Source: Jiangella endophytica (GTDB taxonomy: Bacteria; Actinomycetota; Actinomycetes; Jiangellales; Jiangellaceae). From it: a stretch of 64,000 nt of DNA. This document shows, one piece after another, positions 24,422-32,251 of the stretch (position 1 is the stretch's first letter; each line of letters starts with the position of its first letter). The stretch spans positions 62,001 through 126,000 of the forward strand of contig NZ_QVAI01000013.1 of assembly GCF_003427025.1 (NCBI RefSeq), read 5' to 3'. The notes below the pieces were generated by a model. That model did no database searches. It was not told where the DNA came from and saw only the letters and a program-made list of their open reading frames with translations. Position numbers and translations under genes: made by a program.

Positions 24422-24706
24422 TCAACGGTGGATGGGCGCGATGCCGAACTTCTCGATCATGAAGCGCCAGAAGAGCGGCACGGCCTCCGCGGCGGGGCGC
24501 TCGATGCTGTCGTCGTGACCGGTGACCGACTCCTCCACGATGAGCACGTTCCCGGCGCGTCGGGCGCGGCGAAGGGAGTTGGGTGCGCAGACCCTCACGA
24601 CACCGTAGGGCGGTTCCGGAACCGGGCGCGGGGCGACGACGAGGTCGTGCATCGTGGTGCGGCCGGCCAGTTCCTCGGACCGCCCTGAGGCGATGACGCT
24701 GCGCAC
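24422..24706 (-). CDS. Conserved-looking small hypothetical protein, start uncertain
   Basis: 94 aa from a GTG at 24706. The segments MHDLVVAPRPVPEPPYGVVRV, VLIVEESVTGHDDSIERPAAEAVPLFWRFMIEKFGI look like a real conserved actinobacterial protein, but I cannot name its family. No ribosome-binding site precedes the GTG. If one G is removed from the five-G run (24736-24740), an ATG at 24746 comes into frame and adds the natural-looking segment MIGAPQFGYLTDI. The gene may therefore carry a second single-base indel. It lies about 40 nt upstream of the frameshifted gene in the same direction. Confidence 0.55.
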   Translation of the reverse strand: MRSVIASGRSEELAGRTTMHDLVVAPRPVPEPPYGVVRVCAPNSLRRARRAGNVLIVEESVTGHDDSIERPAAEAVPLFWRFMIEKFGIAPIHR

Positions 24707-24880
24707 GATATCGGTGAGATAGCCGAACTGCGGCGCCCCCGATCATGGCACATCCGCGCTGCGCGATCACCGGTTCGACAACGAGCGTTGTCCCTGGTCA
24801 TCTCATCGGCTCGGGTCATCTGTCGTCGGCCGCCGGCGCCGGTTTCGGTGACTCGATACGCACCGTCGTCCGCGCCGGCG

Positions 24881-25846
24881 TTACCACCGGGCGATGAGTG
24901 GCGCGTCCGGTTCGTGCTGCCGCCATGCCTCGGTGAGGCGGACGAGGCGGGTGGGGGCGGCAATGCCGCGGACGGTGGTGATCTTGCCACCTGTGAGGTC
25001 GAACGTCACGGCGCCCACGACCTGGTGGCCGAGCACGAAGAGGACGGCGGCGGCGCCGTTGACGAGCGCGTAGTGGGCCGCGAGGGTTCCTCCGGCGAAT
25101 CGGCGTTTCGCCGCAGTGGGTGTGAAGCCGGCCCGTGCGATGGCTGCGATACGTTGCGGCGTCTCGTACCGCAGCAGCGTGTCGGTCAGACCGGCGCCGT
25201 CGGAGATGGCGGTCGCGTCGTCGGTCAGCAGCGCCACCAGCGGTTCGGTGCGGCCCGAGGACGCGGCGATGAGGAATTCCTCGACGACCCTGCGGGCGGA
25301 TGCCGGGTCGACTTCGCCGCCACGGCCGGGGCGCGACGCGGTGATGCGGCGCCGGGCCCGGTGAAGGTGCTGCTGACTTGCGGACTCGGTGATCTCGGTG
25401 ATCTCGGCGATCTCGGCGTGCGTGTAGGAGAACGCCTCGCGCAGGACGTAGACGGCACGTTCGACCGGTGACAGGCGCTCCATGAGGGTCAGCACCGCCA
25501 GGGAGACCGATTCGCGCTGCTCATAGGAGTCGGCCGGGCCGAGCATGGCGTCGCCGTCCAGCAGCGGTTCGGGCAGCCAGGCACCGGCGGTGCGTTCGCG
25601 GCGGACCTGCGCCGAGCGGAGCCGGTCGAGGCAGAGGTTGGTGACGACCTTGGTCAGCCATGCTTCCGGGACCTTGATCCGCTGCCGGTCAGCGGTCTGC
25701 CACTGCAGGAACGCATCCTGCACGGCATCTTCGGCGTCGGCGGCGGAGCCCAGCAGCCGGTAGGCCAGCGAGGCCAGCCGGTTCCGGCTGGCCTCGAACC
25801 GACCGGTGTCGAAGCGATCGGTGGCGGTGCTGTCCACTCGGACCAC
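24881..25846 (-). CDS. SigJ-type (ECF41) sigma factor with SnoaL-like C-terminal domain
   Basis: A 321-aa ECF sigma factor. Region 2: LASLAYRLLGSAADAEDAVQDAFLQW. Region 4: LSPVERAVYVLREAFSYTHAEIAEI, then SASQQHLHRARRRI. The C-terminal NTF2/SnoaL domain from about residue 185 contains RVVEEFLIAASSGRTEPLVALLTDDATAISDGAG, typical of SigJ/ECF41, where the domain tunes activity. A near-repeat EITEITE in region 4 comes from a short 9-nt DNA repeat and adds three residues compared with a single copy. The GTG start lies 9 nt after the stop of the FAD oxidoreductase, the usual kind of ECF41 partner and target. Confidence 0.88.
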   Translation of the reverse strand: MVRVDSTATDRFDTGRFEASRNRLASLAYRLLGSAADAEDAVQDAFLQWQTADRQRIKVPEAWLTKVVTNLCLDRLRSAQVRRERTAGAWLPEPLLDGDAMLGPADSYEQRESVSLAVLTLMERLSPVERAVYVLREAFSYTHAEIAEITEITESASQQHLHRARRRITASRPGRGGEVDPASARRVVEEFLIAASSGRTEPLVALLTDDATAISDGAGLTDTLLRYETPQRIAAIARAGFTPTAAKRRFAGGTLAAHYALVNGAAAVLFVLGHQVVGAVTFDLTGGKITTVRGIAAPTRLVRLTEAWRQHEPDAPLIARW

Positions 25847-25855
25847 CCTAGATGG

Positions 25856-27055
25856 CTAGGCGACCATCGTCCGGGCGTCGTCCGGCGTCGCCGCCAGGCG
25901 GCGCCTGCGCTTGGGCAGGCCGAAGGCCGACGGGTGCATGGTGCCCAGCAGCGCCCCCTTCTGAATGCCCGCCTTGATCCGCACGGCCTTCCGCCCGCCC
26001 ACGTACCTCGGCCTGGCCTGCGCCGCGCCGTCGATCAGCTGCAGGATCCCGTCCCGCCGCCCAAGGCTGATGGCGTTGTACCGGTAGACCAGCTTGACGT
26101 TCGGGATCTCGCGACCGGTCAGGCGTCCCACGATCGCCTCGATGGCCTGCCGGCCGGTGTAACCGGCCGAGCCGCAGTTCATCGGCAGCGGCCGGCCATT
26201 GTCGCCGAGGGTGTAGACGCTGTCGCCGACCGCGTACACGTCCGGGTGCGAGACCGACCGCATGGTGCGATCGACCACGATCTGACCGCTGTCGGTGACC
26301 TCCAGCCCGCCGGCGGCGGCGATCGGGCTCACCGCGAACCCGGCCGTCCACACCGTCGCGTCGGACGCCAGGACGGTGCCGTCGGCACACAGCACCCGCG
26401 AGGCCTCGACGGCTTCGACGCTGGTGTGCTCCAGAACGGCGACGCCCAGCCGGTCGCAGGCGCGACGCAGGCGGCCGCGGGCTCCGACCGAGAGCCGGGC
26501 ACCCAGCTCGCCGCGGGCCACCAGCGCCACCGACAGACCGGTACGGGCTTCTGCGACCTCGGTCGCGGTCTCGATGCCGGTCAACCCATCGCCGATGACC
26601 AGCACGTTTCCGCCGCCGTCCCCGCGGTCCAGGTCGTCCAGACGTTCCCGCAGGCGCAGCGCCGAGGGCCGGCCGGCGACGTCGAAGGCATGCTCGGCCA
26701 CGCCGGGGACGCCCTGGCCTGCGACGTGACTGCCGAGCGCATACACCAGCGTGTCGTAGCCGACCTCGCCGCCGCCGTCGACGTCGGCCACGGCGACGAC
26801 CCGGCGCTCGGGGTCGACGGCAGTGATACGGGCAAGGCGCAGCCGAATCCCCGTGCCCGCGAAGACATCGGCGAGCGGTGGCGCCTCGACCTCGCGGCCG
26901 GCCGCCAGCTGGTTCAGCCGCTGACGCTGGACGAACTCGGGCGCGGCGTTGACCACGGTCAGCTCGGTGTCCCCCGTGGATAGCCGGCGGGCCAGGTTCC
27001 CGGCCACGTAGGCCCCGGCGTAGCCGGCGCCGAGAACGACGATGCGGTGCTTCAT
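25856..27055 (-). CDS. FAD-dependent NAD(P)H oxidoreductase (NDH-2/Ndh-like)
   Basis: A 399-aa two-dinucleotide-binding flavoprotein. The FAD motif is IVVLGAGYAGAYVAGNLARR at the N-terminus, and the NAD(P)H motif is NVLVIGDGLTGIETATEVAEA near residue 160. The late FAD motif HPDVYAVGDSV is near 290. There is no clear C-terminal membrane anchor, only a basic KRRRRL tail. It starts at the ATG at 27055 (MKHRIVV); sequence further upstream is not protein-like. It is co-directional with and 9 nt upstream of the SigJ-type sigma gene, which suggests co-expression and sigma control. The electron acceptor is unknown. Confidence 0.85.
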   Translation of the reverse strand: MKHRIVVLGAGYAGAYVAGNLARRLSTGDTELTVVNAAPEFVQRQRLNQLAAGREVEAPPLADVFAGTGIRLRLARITAVDPERRVVAVADVDGGGEVGYDTLVYALGSHVAGQGVPGVAEHAFDVAGRPSALRLRERLDDLDRGDGGGNVLVIGDGLTGIETATEVAEARTGLSVALVARGELGARLSVGARGRLRRACDRLGVAVLEHTSVEAVEASRVLCADGTVLASDATVWTAGFAVSPIAAAGGLEVTDSGQIVVDRTMRSVSHPDVYAVGDSVYTLGDNGRPLPMNCGSAGYTGRQAIEAIVGRLTGREIPNVKLVYRYNAISLGRRDGILQLIDGAAQARPRYVGGRKAVRIKAGIQKGALLGTMHPSAFGLPKRRRRLAATPDDARTMVA

Positions 27056-27470
27056 CTGAGGCTCCTGTCGGGTTCGTGTTGGCTCTTCGTGAGTTGAGCG
27101 GGACAGCGCCCCGATTCCTGACAGGGAGCCGCGGATGATGTGCGTCCACACACCGCAGCGGGAGCGCCCGCCGAGTCAGATGGACCGCTGCCGCGCGAGC
27201 ACCTGCCGCCGACGACGTCGCCCTTGGTGGGGCCCGTGTGGCCGCCGTTCGCTCGACGTACACGTCCGTCTCCGGCACGAGGGCTGCCGGCATCGTTCGT
27301 CACCGGACCCGGTCCTCCGTTCCCGGTGACGGTGCACCGAGCAATCCGCCGGCATCAGATGGGCGGAAACGGACGCTTCTTGGGCCATGTCGATCTTGTC
27401 GGGCGGGTCGCGGCGGCAGAATGGGGTACGGGTCGAGTGCGGCGTCCATGGGCCGGGGTGACGAGAGGAA
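27056..27470. other. Gene-free divergent interval
   Basis: 415 nt between two divergent genes. An inverted repeat of CGTCACCGG/CCGGTGACG (about 27298-27332) is the only structure I see. Frames through it are not protein-like. It should contain both promoters. Confidence 0.45.
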
Positions 27471-28386
27471 GTGATCTTGGAGATCACCGCATCGCGGCTC
27501 GTGCAGGGTGCGACGGAGGCCCGGCGCCCGACCCGCTGGTGGCTCGGCTGGATCGTCGTGTTCGTCGGCGGCGTCCTCGTGGCGTACACCGCCGTCGGGG
27601 CGATCGGCGCGGCGCTCTGGGACAGCGGATCGCTGCCTGCCCAGGTGTTCGAGATCGTCAGCAACGCCGCGACGCTGCTGGTGGTGTTCGCGTGGGTGGT
27701 CTGGAAGGAGCGGCGCCCATTCTCGTCCGTGGGACTTCGCGGATCCCGGCCGCTGGCCCGTTTCGGTGTCGGTCTCGCGATCGGCGTGCTGATGATGGCC
27801 GTCCCGGTCGTCGTCCTGCTCACGACCGGCGACTACGCCGACGGCCGCTCCGAGCACGGGTACCCGGGCTGGTCGTGGATCTGGCTGGTCATCCTGCTGG
27901 TGCTGACGTTCACGGTGCAGAGCACGACAGAGGAGATCGTCACGCGCGGCTACATGCTGCAGGTCGCCGGGGTGCAGCTGCCCGGCTGGGTCGCACTGGT
28001 GGCGACCTCGGTGGTCTTCGCAGTCGCCGCATCTCGACTTCCACCCCTTCGTCCTGCTCAACATCACGCTCGTGGGGATCTTCTTCAGCCTCCTCGCGCT
28101 GGCTCAGGGGTCGCTGTGGCTGGTCGCCGGCATCCATACGGGCTGGAACTGGGCGCAGGGCAATCTCTTCGGCGTTCCGGTCAGCGGCACGGCTCGTGAT
28201 GTGGCTCTGTTCTCGCTGGGTCCGAGTGACGATGCGCCGGACTGGCTGACCGGCGGCGACTTCGGCATCGAGGGCAGCGCCACGGCGACCGTCCTGCTGT
28301 TGGTCGCGGTCGGCGTCGCCTGGCGGTACTACCAGCGCTACCAGCCGCGAGGAGTCGTAGGTACGCCGCATGCGGCACACGGTTGA
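27471..28386 (+). pseudogene. CPBP-family intramembrane metalloprotease, frameshifted
   Basis: A membrane protease of the CPBP (CAAX/Abi) family, interrupted by one frameshift. The first frame from the GTG at 27471 (RBS GAGAGGAA) covers several helices and motif 1, TTEEIVTRGYML (EExxxR). At about 28033 an extra G changes frame. Removing it restores FAVAHLDFHPF (FxxxH), and reading continues in the second frame through LVGIFFSLLALAQGSLW and HTGWNWAQGN (HxxxN) to 28386. All three catalytic motifs survive, so the break is recent or a sequencing error. Followed by two membrane-protein genes in the same direction. Confidence 0.75.
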
Positions 28387-28423
28387 TCATCCGGGCACCC
28401 GGTCGAGCACACTGGAGGATGGC

Positions 28424-29107
28424 ATGACCAAGGACGCACCAACGGGAGCGGAGGCGCTGCCGGCGGCACGACGATGGCTCCCGTCGGACTGGGTACCGGT
28501 GGAGCAGCGCTGGTTCGGCTTCGACCGTCGCACGATCCGTCCGGCGCTGATCGTGGCAGCCGTCGCACTGCTGATGAACCTCCTGATCCCGGCGATCGAC
28601 CACGCGATCCCCACCGACGACCCGATCAGAGCTGGGGACGAAGTGGTCCTCCGCGACGACGTGAGCTTCGCCCCGGCGGTGGGCTGGAACCTGGAAGCCG
28701 GCGTCCGTCGTGACGAGGTTCCGAGCGCGGGGAACCCGCCCGCGCGGGCCGTGGTGACCTCCGGCGACACGTCCTTCGAGGTGGTCACCGGAACCTTCGA
28801 CGGCGACGCCCGGCAGCTACTGGCGCAGATCAAGGACACCACCGACGCCTTGAACGACTCGGGCGGACTCCATGTGACCGGCGACCCCGTGACCATCACC
28901 ACCGAGGACGGCGTGCGTGGACTGCTCTCGCGCTTCAACGGCACCGCCTCGGAGGGTGTCCTCGCGGCCTTCGTGGTCGACGACGTCGGCGTCGAGATCG
29001 TCGCCACCAGTCCACCGACCGCCGGCCGTCCCGGCGAACAGCTCACCATCCAGCAGGTGGCCGCGATGATCACCAGCCTCACCTTCGGCGACGGGAGCGA
29101 CTCATGA
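28424..29107 (+). CDS. Hypothetical membrane-anchored protein
   Basis: A 227-aa protein with one membrane helix near residues 45-65 (IRPALIVAAVALLMNLLIPAI) and a soluble, presumably extracytoplasmic C-terminal domain rich in beta-type and Thr/Asp segments (SGDTSFEVVTGTFDGDARQLLAQI, then TEDGVRGLLSRFNGTASEGVLAAFVV). GGAGG precedes the ATG at 28424. The stop overlaps the PrsW gene start by 4 nt (ATGA). I recognise no family. The coupling suggests it is a partner or substrate of the PrsW-like protease. Confidence 0.6.
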   Translation: MTKDAPTGAEALPAARRWLPSDWVPVEQRWFGFDRRTIRPALIVAAVALLMNLLIPAIDHAIPTDDPIRAGDEVVLRDDVSFAPAVGWNLEAGVRRDEVPSAGNPPARAVVTSGDTSFEVVTGTFDGDARQLLAQIKDTTDALNDSGGLHVTGDPVTITTEDGVRGLLSRFNGTASEGVLAAFVVDDVGVEIVATSPPTAGRPGEQLTIQQVAAMITSLTFGDGSDS

Positions 29108-30387
29108 CCGGCATCTCCACGCCGCCCGGGCCCCTCGCGCCCAGCGGCCCCGACCTCGCCGATCTGGACGACGCTCGCGTACGCGCTATCGACGACACGG
29201 GCTGGGGCGCGGGCGTTCGCGTGTTCCAGCCCCGCAACCTGGCGCTGTGGCTGTGGGCCGCGCTGGTCATCTGGGGTGCGGTGCTTCAGGTGCAGCGCTG
29301 GACGGCCTCGGCCGGCTACTACGCGCCGACACTCAGCCTGGCGCTGGTGGCCTTCGCTCTGTACGGGGCGGTGTTCTGGTGGTTCACCCAGCATATCGAC
29401 CGCTACGCCGCCCAGCCGGTCACCTTCCGGCTGATGGCCTTCCTGTGGGGATCGGTCGCCGCCACCTGGGTGTTCTCCGCCCCCGCCAACGACGCGATCC
29501 TCAGCCTGCTCGCCAAAGCGTTCGGGACGACGTTCGCCCTCGAGTGGGGCGCCGGCATCGCGGCCCCGATCGACGAGGAATGGTCCAAAGGCATGGGGCT
29601 GCTGCTCCTCATCGCCATCGCGCCTCATCTCGTCCGCACCGCGTTCGACGGGTTCATCCTCGGCGCCTTCATCGGGCTGGGCTTCCAGATCCTCGAGGAC
29701 ATCGCCTACGTGCTCGACTCCGCTCCCACCCAGTTCGGCGCCGACCAGATCGGCGCCTCGATGCAGACCTTCGTCGTCCGCATGGCCAGTGGCATCGGCT
29801 CCCACATCCTGTTCAGCGCCATCTTCTGCACCGGGCTGGTCCTGGCCATCGGACGTCCCCAGCAGCCGCGGCGCCTCGGCCCCGGTATCGGACTGATCGC
29901 GTTGGCGATGGCTCTGCACGGCACCTGGGACGCACAGGGCGCCCTGCTGCACGCCGCGATCGGCGACAGCGACCTGCTGCCGTTCGCCCAGCTCGTCCTG
30001 ATGGTCCTGCTGCCCCTGATCGGCATCGCCATCGTCATCCGCGTCTTCCACCTCGCCGTCGCCGGAGAGCGCGAGTTCGTCCGTCCCCTGCTGGCGCCCG
30101 AACTCGCGCGAGGCGTCGTCACCGCAGCCGACGTCGACGCCGCTGCCGGCGACCGCAAGGCCCGCAAGAGGTACCGCAACCACGGACGCGGGCTCGGCCA
30201 CCGACGACGCAACCGGCATGTGCTCGAAGCCGTCTTCGACCTCGCCGACGAACTCGGCCGAGCACGCGGTGAGGACACCGCTCGCGTGCGGTTCGCCCGG
30301 GCAGAGGTCACCCGGCTCCGCCGCCGCACCGACGAGCCGCACGTCGACGGCGATGCGGGTCAGGGCGATCCCGGCCCAAGCCGGTGA
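29104..30387 (+). CDS. PrsW-family intramembrane metalloprotease
   Basis: A 427-aa polytopic membrane protein with about eight helices between residues 45 and 310. The glutamate motif APIDEEWSKGMGLL fits the PrsW EExxK signature, GLGFQILEDIAYV supplies the second motif, and ASGIGSHILFSAIFCTGLVLA the conserved His motif. PrsW proteases cleave membrane-bound anti-sigma factors. The C-terminal 90 residues are a charged cytosolic tail rich in Arg (RKARKRYRNHGRGLGHRRRNRH). It is translationally coupled to the anchored protein upstream, a candidate client. The last codons are near the phnM remnant. Confidence 0.82.
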   Translation: MTGISTPPGPLAPSGPDLADLDDARVRAIDDTGWGAGVRVFQPRNLALWLWAALVIWGAVLQVQRWTASAGYYAPTLSLALVAFALYGAVFWWFTQHIDRYAAQPVTFRLMAFLWGSVAATWVFSAPANDAILSLLAKAFGTTFALEWGAGIAAPIDEEWSKGMGLLLLIAIAPHLVRTAFDGFILGAFIGLGFQILEDIAYVLDSAPTQFGADQIGASMQTFVVRMASGIGSHILFSAIFCTGLVLAIGRPQQPRRLGPGIGLIALAMALHGTWDAQGALLHAAIGDSDLLPFAQLVLMVLLPLIGIAIVIRVFHLAVAGEREFVRPLLAPELARGVVTAADVDAAAGDRKARKRYRNHGRGLGHRRRNRHVLEAVFDLADELGRARGEDTARVRFARAEVTRLRRRTDEPHVDGDAGQGDPGPSR

Positions 30388-30394
30388 ACTACAC

Positions 30395-30590
30395 CTAGCG
30401 GTCGCGCGCCCGGGCGACCCAGTGGACGAGCGGATGGGGCGCGGACAGGTCGGCAAGGACGAGGTCGGCTCGCCGGCCCGGAGTGAGCTGTCCGCGGTCG
30501 TGCAGCCCGACGGCCGCTGCCGGGCCGGCGGTGACGAGGCCGATGGTGGGCTGGACGGCTGTCGCCGCCGAGGGATGGTCCCACCGGTTC
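30395..30590 (-). pseudogene. 3'-terminal remnant of a PhnM-like amidohydrolase
   Basis: On the minus strand one frame reads WDHPSAATAVQPTIGLVTAG, PAAAVGLHDRGQLTPGRRAD, then LVLADLSAPHPLVHWVARARDR and a TAG stop at 30395. This matches the C-terminus of PhnM (alpha-D-ribose 1-methylphosphonate 5-triphosphate diphosphatase) and related amidohydrolases. An in-frame TGA occurs about 5 codons upstream of the segment, and no catalytic part is present. It is therefore a truncated relic, next to tRNA-Val. Confidence 0.6.
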
Positions 30591-30977
30591 CACGCTCACA
30601 TCGGCCAGGAACTTCACAACCGCCGCGAGACCGGCGCTGCCGCCCAACGTTTCACCAGTTGCTGATCGACGGCTGAGCGGCTGGGCGGGCCCATGCCGTG
30701 TTCCATGCTGGGCAGGAGCGCCCCGGCTCGACACGCCGGACGAGTCAGCCGAGCGGTTCCGCTGCACAGCCTCGTCGCTGAGAGAAGACTGCTCCGGTCA
30801 TCAGCCGACCTGATCCTGCTGCCGACGACTGCACGGAGCCGACTGACGACGCGACGCCCGACAGCTGCACGCTGAGCCAGCAGCGCTTGAAGAGCCACAA
30901 GAATTTCTGCTCACGGACTGCTCGCGGACGAAGAGTCGATCTTCGCGGCAGAGGAGCAAAACGATGGCTGACCTGGG
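30591..30977. other. Gene-free interval between phnM relic and tRNA-Val
   Basis: About 390 nt. Reading frames are short, Arg/Ser-rich and unlike real proteins. It lies against the 3' end of tRNA-Val(CAC) and is probably scar sequence left by a deletion or element loss (inference). Confidence 0.4.
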
Positions 30978-31049
30978 TGGGCGATACTGGGATCGAACCA
31001 GTGACCTCTTCGGTGTGAACGAAGCGCTCTCCCGCTGAGCTAATCGCCC
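30978..31049 (-). tRNA. tRNA-Val (CAC)
   Basis: A full 72-nt cloverleaf on the minus strand. The acceptor stem is GGGCGAT/ATCGCCC, the D-arm GCTC...GAGC, the anticodon arm CTTCG-TTCACAC-CGAAG with anticodon CAC, and the T-arm ACTGG-TTCGATC-CCAGT. Discriminator A is followed by CC in the DNA. Its body is nearly identical to the tRNA-Val(GAC) at 34362, differing mainly in the anticodon arm. Confidence 0.95.
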
Positions 31050-31062
31050 GGGCGCGACCTGA

Positions 31063-31092
31063 ACGATACCGCACGCCGGCACCGGACAGAAA
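31063..31092 (-). promoter_or_regulatory. tRNA-Val(CAC) promoter
   Basis: On the minus strand TTTCTG (31087-31092) and TATCGT (31063-31068) are separated by 18 nt and lie about 14 nt upstream of the tRNA 5' end. The arrangement fits a sigma-A promoter. Confidence 0.5.
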
Positions 31093-31147
31093 CCACCGCC
31101 GGAGTTTCGCGTTGCGCGATGTCCGGAATGGGCTGACACTACTGGCC

Positions 31148-31567
31148 ATGAGCGCGTCGACCATCTCGTACCCCCTGGCTCTGCGCCTGCTCGACGAGGG
31201 CGCCGATGAGCGGTACATCCAGGCGGAACTGCGCTACAGCGCCACCGATCCGCTGGCCGTCACGGCCGTCTTCGACACGACCGCCCGCGAGCCGGTGCCG
31301 TGGGTGTTCGCCCGCGATCTGCTCAGCGCCGGGCTCGACGAGGCGAGCGGCAAGGGCGACATCAACGTCTGGCCGGCCATGGATCCGCACGGCACGCCGA
31401 CGGTCCGGTTGCGGCTGCGCTCCCCCGACGGCGACGCGGTGCTCGAGGCGCCGGCGACGGCGGTCGAGGACTTCCTCATCCAGACGTGGGCCCTGGTGCC
31501 CACGGGCATCGAGGGGCGGCTGCTCAGCATCGACGCCGTGCTGGACTCCCTACTGGACCGTACCTGA
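31148..31567 (+). CDS. ssgB: SsgA/SsgB-family sporulation and cell-division regulator
   Basis: A 139-aa SsgA-like protein, the length expected for SsgB. ELRYSATDPLAVTAVFDTTAREPVPWVFARDLLSAGLDEASGKGDINVWPAMD and LRLRSPDGDAVLEAPATAVEDFL are the family's most conserved stretches. In Streptomyces SsgB recruits FtsZ to future septa. I chose the ATG at 31148 (MSASTISY) for length; no Shine-Dalgarno is visible. The gene supports a morphologically complex actinomycete host. I assign ssgB on similarity; another SsgA-like paralogue is possible. Confidence 0.82.
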   Translation: MSASTISYPLALRLLDEGADERYIQAELRYSATDPLAVTAVFDTTAREPVPWVFARDLLSAGLDEASGKGDINVWPAMDPHGTPTVRLRLRSPDGDAVLEAPATAVEDFLIQTWALVPTGIEGRLLSIDAVLDSLLDRT

Positions 31568-31662
31568 CCTCTCCACGTGTCCCTCGCCTGTTGTGCCCCG
31601 CGCAACCGTCGATTACGGTCTTCTCCACCTGAGACCCCGGAATCCGAGCTAAGGGCAGGCAC

Positions 31663-32220
31663 GTGACCTTCAGCCACGACGTCGAGCATTCTCTCGAGGT
31701 TGTCGTCGACCTGGTGAACACCGACCCCGTCGCGACAGGCAGCGAGGGGTTACCGGACGTCGGCTCGTTGCGGTCGTTCATCGATCTGTACAAGATCAGC
31801 GACCTGCCCACCATCACCGAGCACGACCTGCGCGCCGTGCGGTCGCTGCGGACCCGGCTGCGCGCGGTGTTCGACGCCGGCGACACCGCGGAGGCCGCTG
31901 AGCTGGTCAACGGCCTGCTCGACGGCGCGCGCGTGTGCCCGCGGCTGACGAATCACGACGGCTACGACTGGCACACCCACTACTTCGCTCCCGGCGCGGC
32001 GCCGGCCGAGCACCTGCTGATCGACGCGGGCATGGCGCTGACGTTCGTCGTGGTCGCCGGTGAGCAGGAGCGGCTGCAGGTGTGCTCGGCGCCCGACTGC
32101 GAGCGCGTGCTGGTCGACCTCTCGCGCAACCGCTCGAAGCGCTACTGCGACAGCCGCACCTGCGGCAACCGGCTGCACGTCGCGGCCTACCGCGAGCGCC
32201 AGCGCGCCGCGGCCGTCTGA
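31663..32220 (+). CDS. CGNR zinc-finger / ABATE-domain protein
   Basis: A 185-aa protein. The N-terminal ABATE domain (EHSLEVVVDLVNTDPVATGSEGLPDVGSLRSFI) is followed by a C-terminal CGNR zinc finger: CSAPDCERVLVDLSRNRSKRYCDSRTCGNRLHVAAYRER, with four Cys ligands and the CGNR motif. Such proteins are thought to be stress-related transcription regulators. The GTG start at 31663 is preceded by AAGGGCAGG. It is close to ssgB in the same direction, a common core arrangement in actinobacteria. Confidence 0.9.
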   Translation: MTFSHDVEHSLEVVVDLVNTDPVATGSEGLPDVGSLRSFIDLYKISDLPTITEHDLRAVRSLRTRLRAVFDAGDTAEAAELVNGLLDGARVCPRLTNHDGYDWHTHYFAPGAAPAEHLLIDAGMALTFVVVAGEQERLQVCSAPDCERVLVDLSRNRSKRYCDSRTCGNRLHVAAYRERQRAAAV

Positions 32221-32251
32221 CCAGCTCCCGGGCCCGGCCGACGGCGTCGGC

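Noticed and set aside
24390..24770. A 126-codon minus-strand frame overlapping the small hypothetical gene
   Set aside because: The alternative frame contains Arg/His-rich low-complexity sequence. The frame ending FWRFMIEKFGIAPIHR is the protein-like one.
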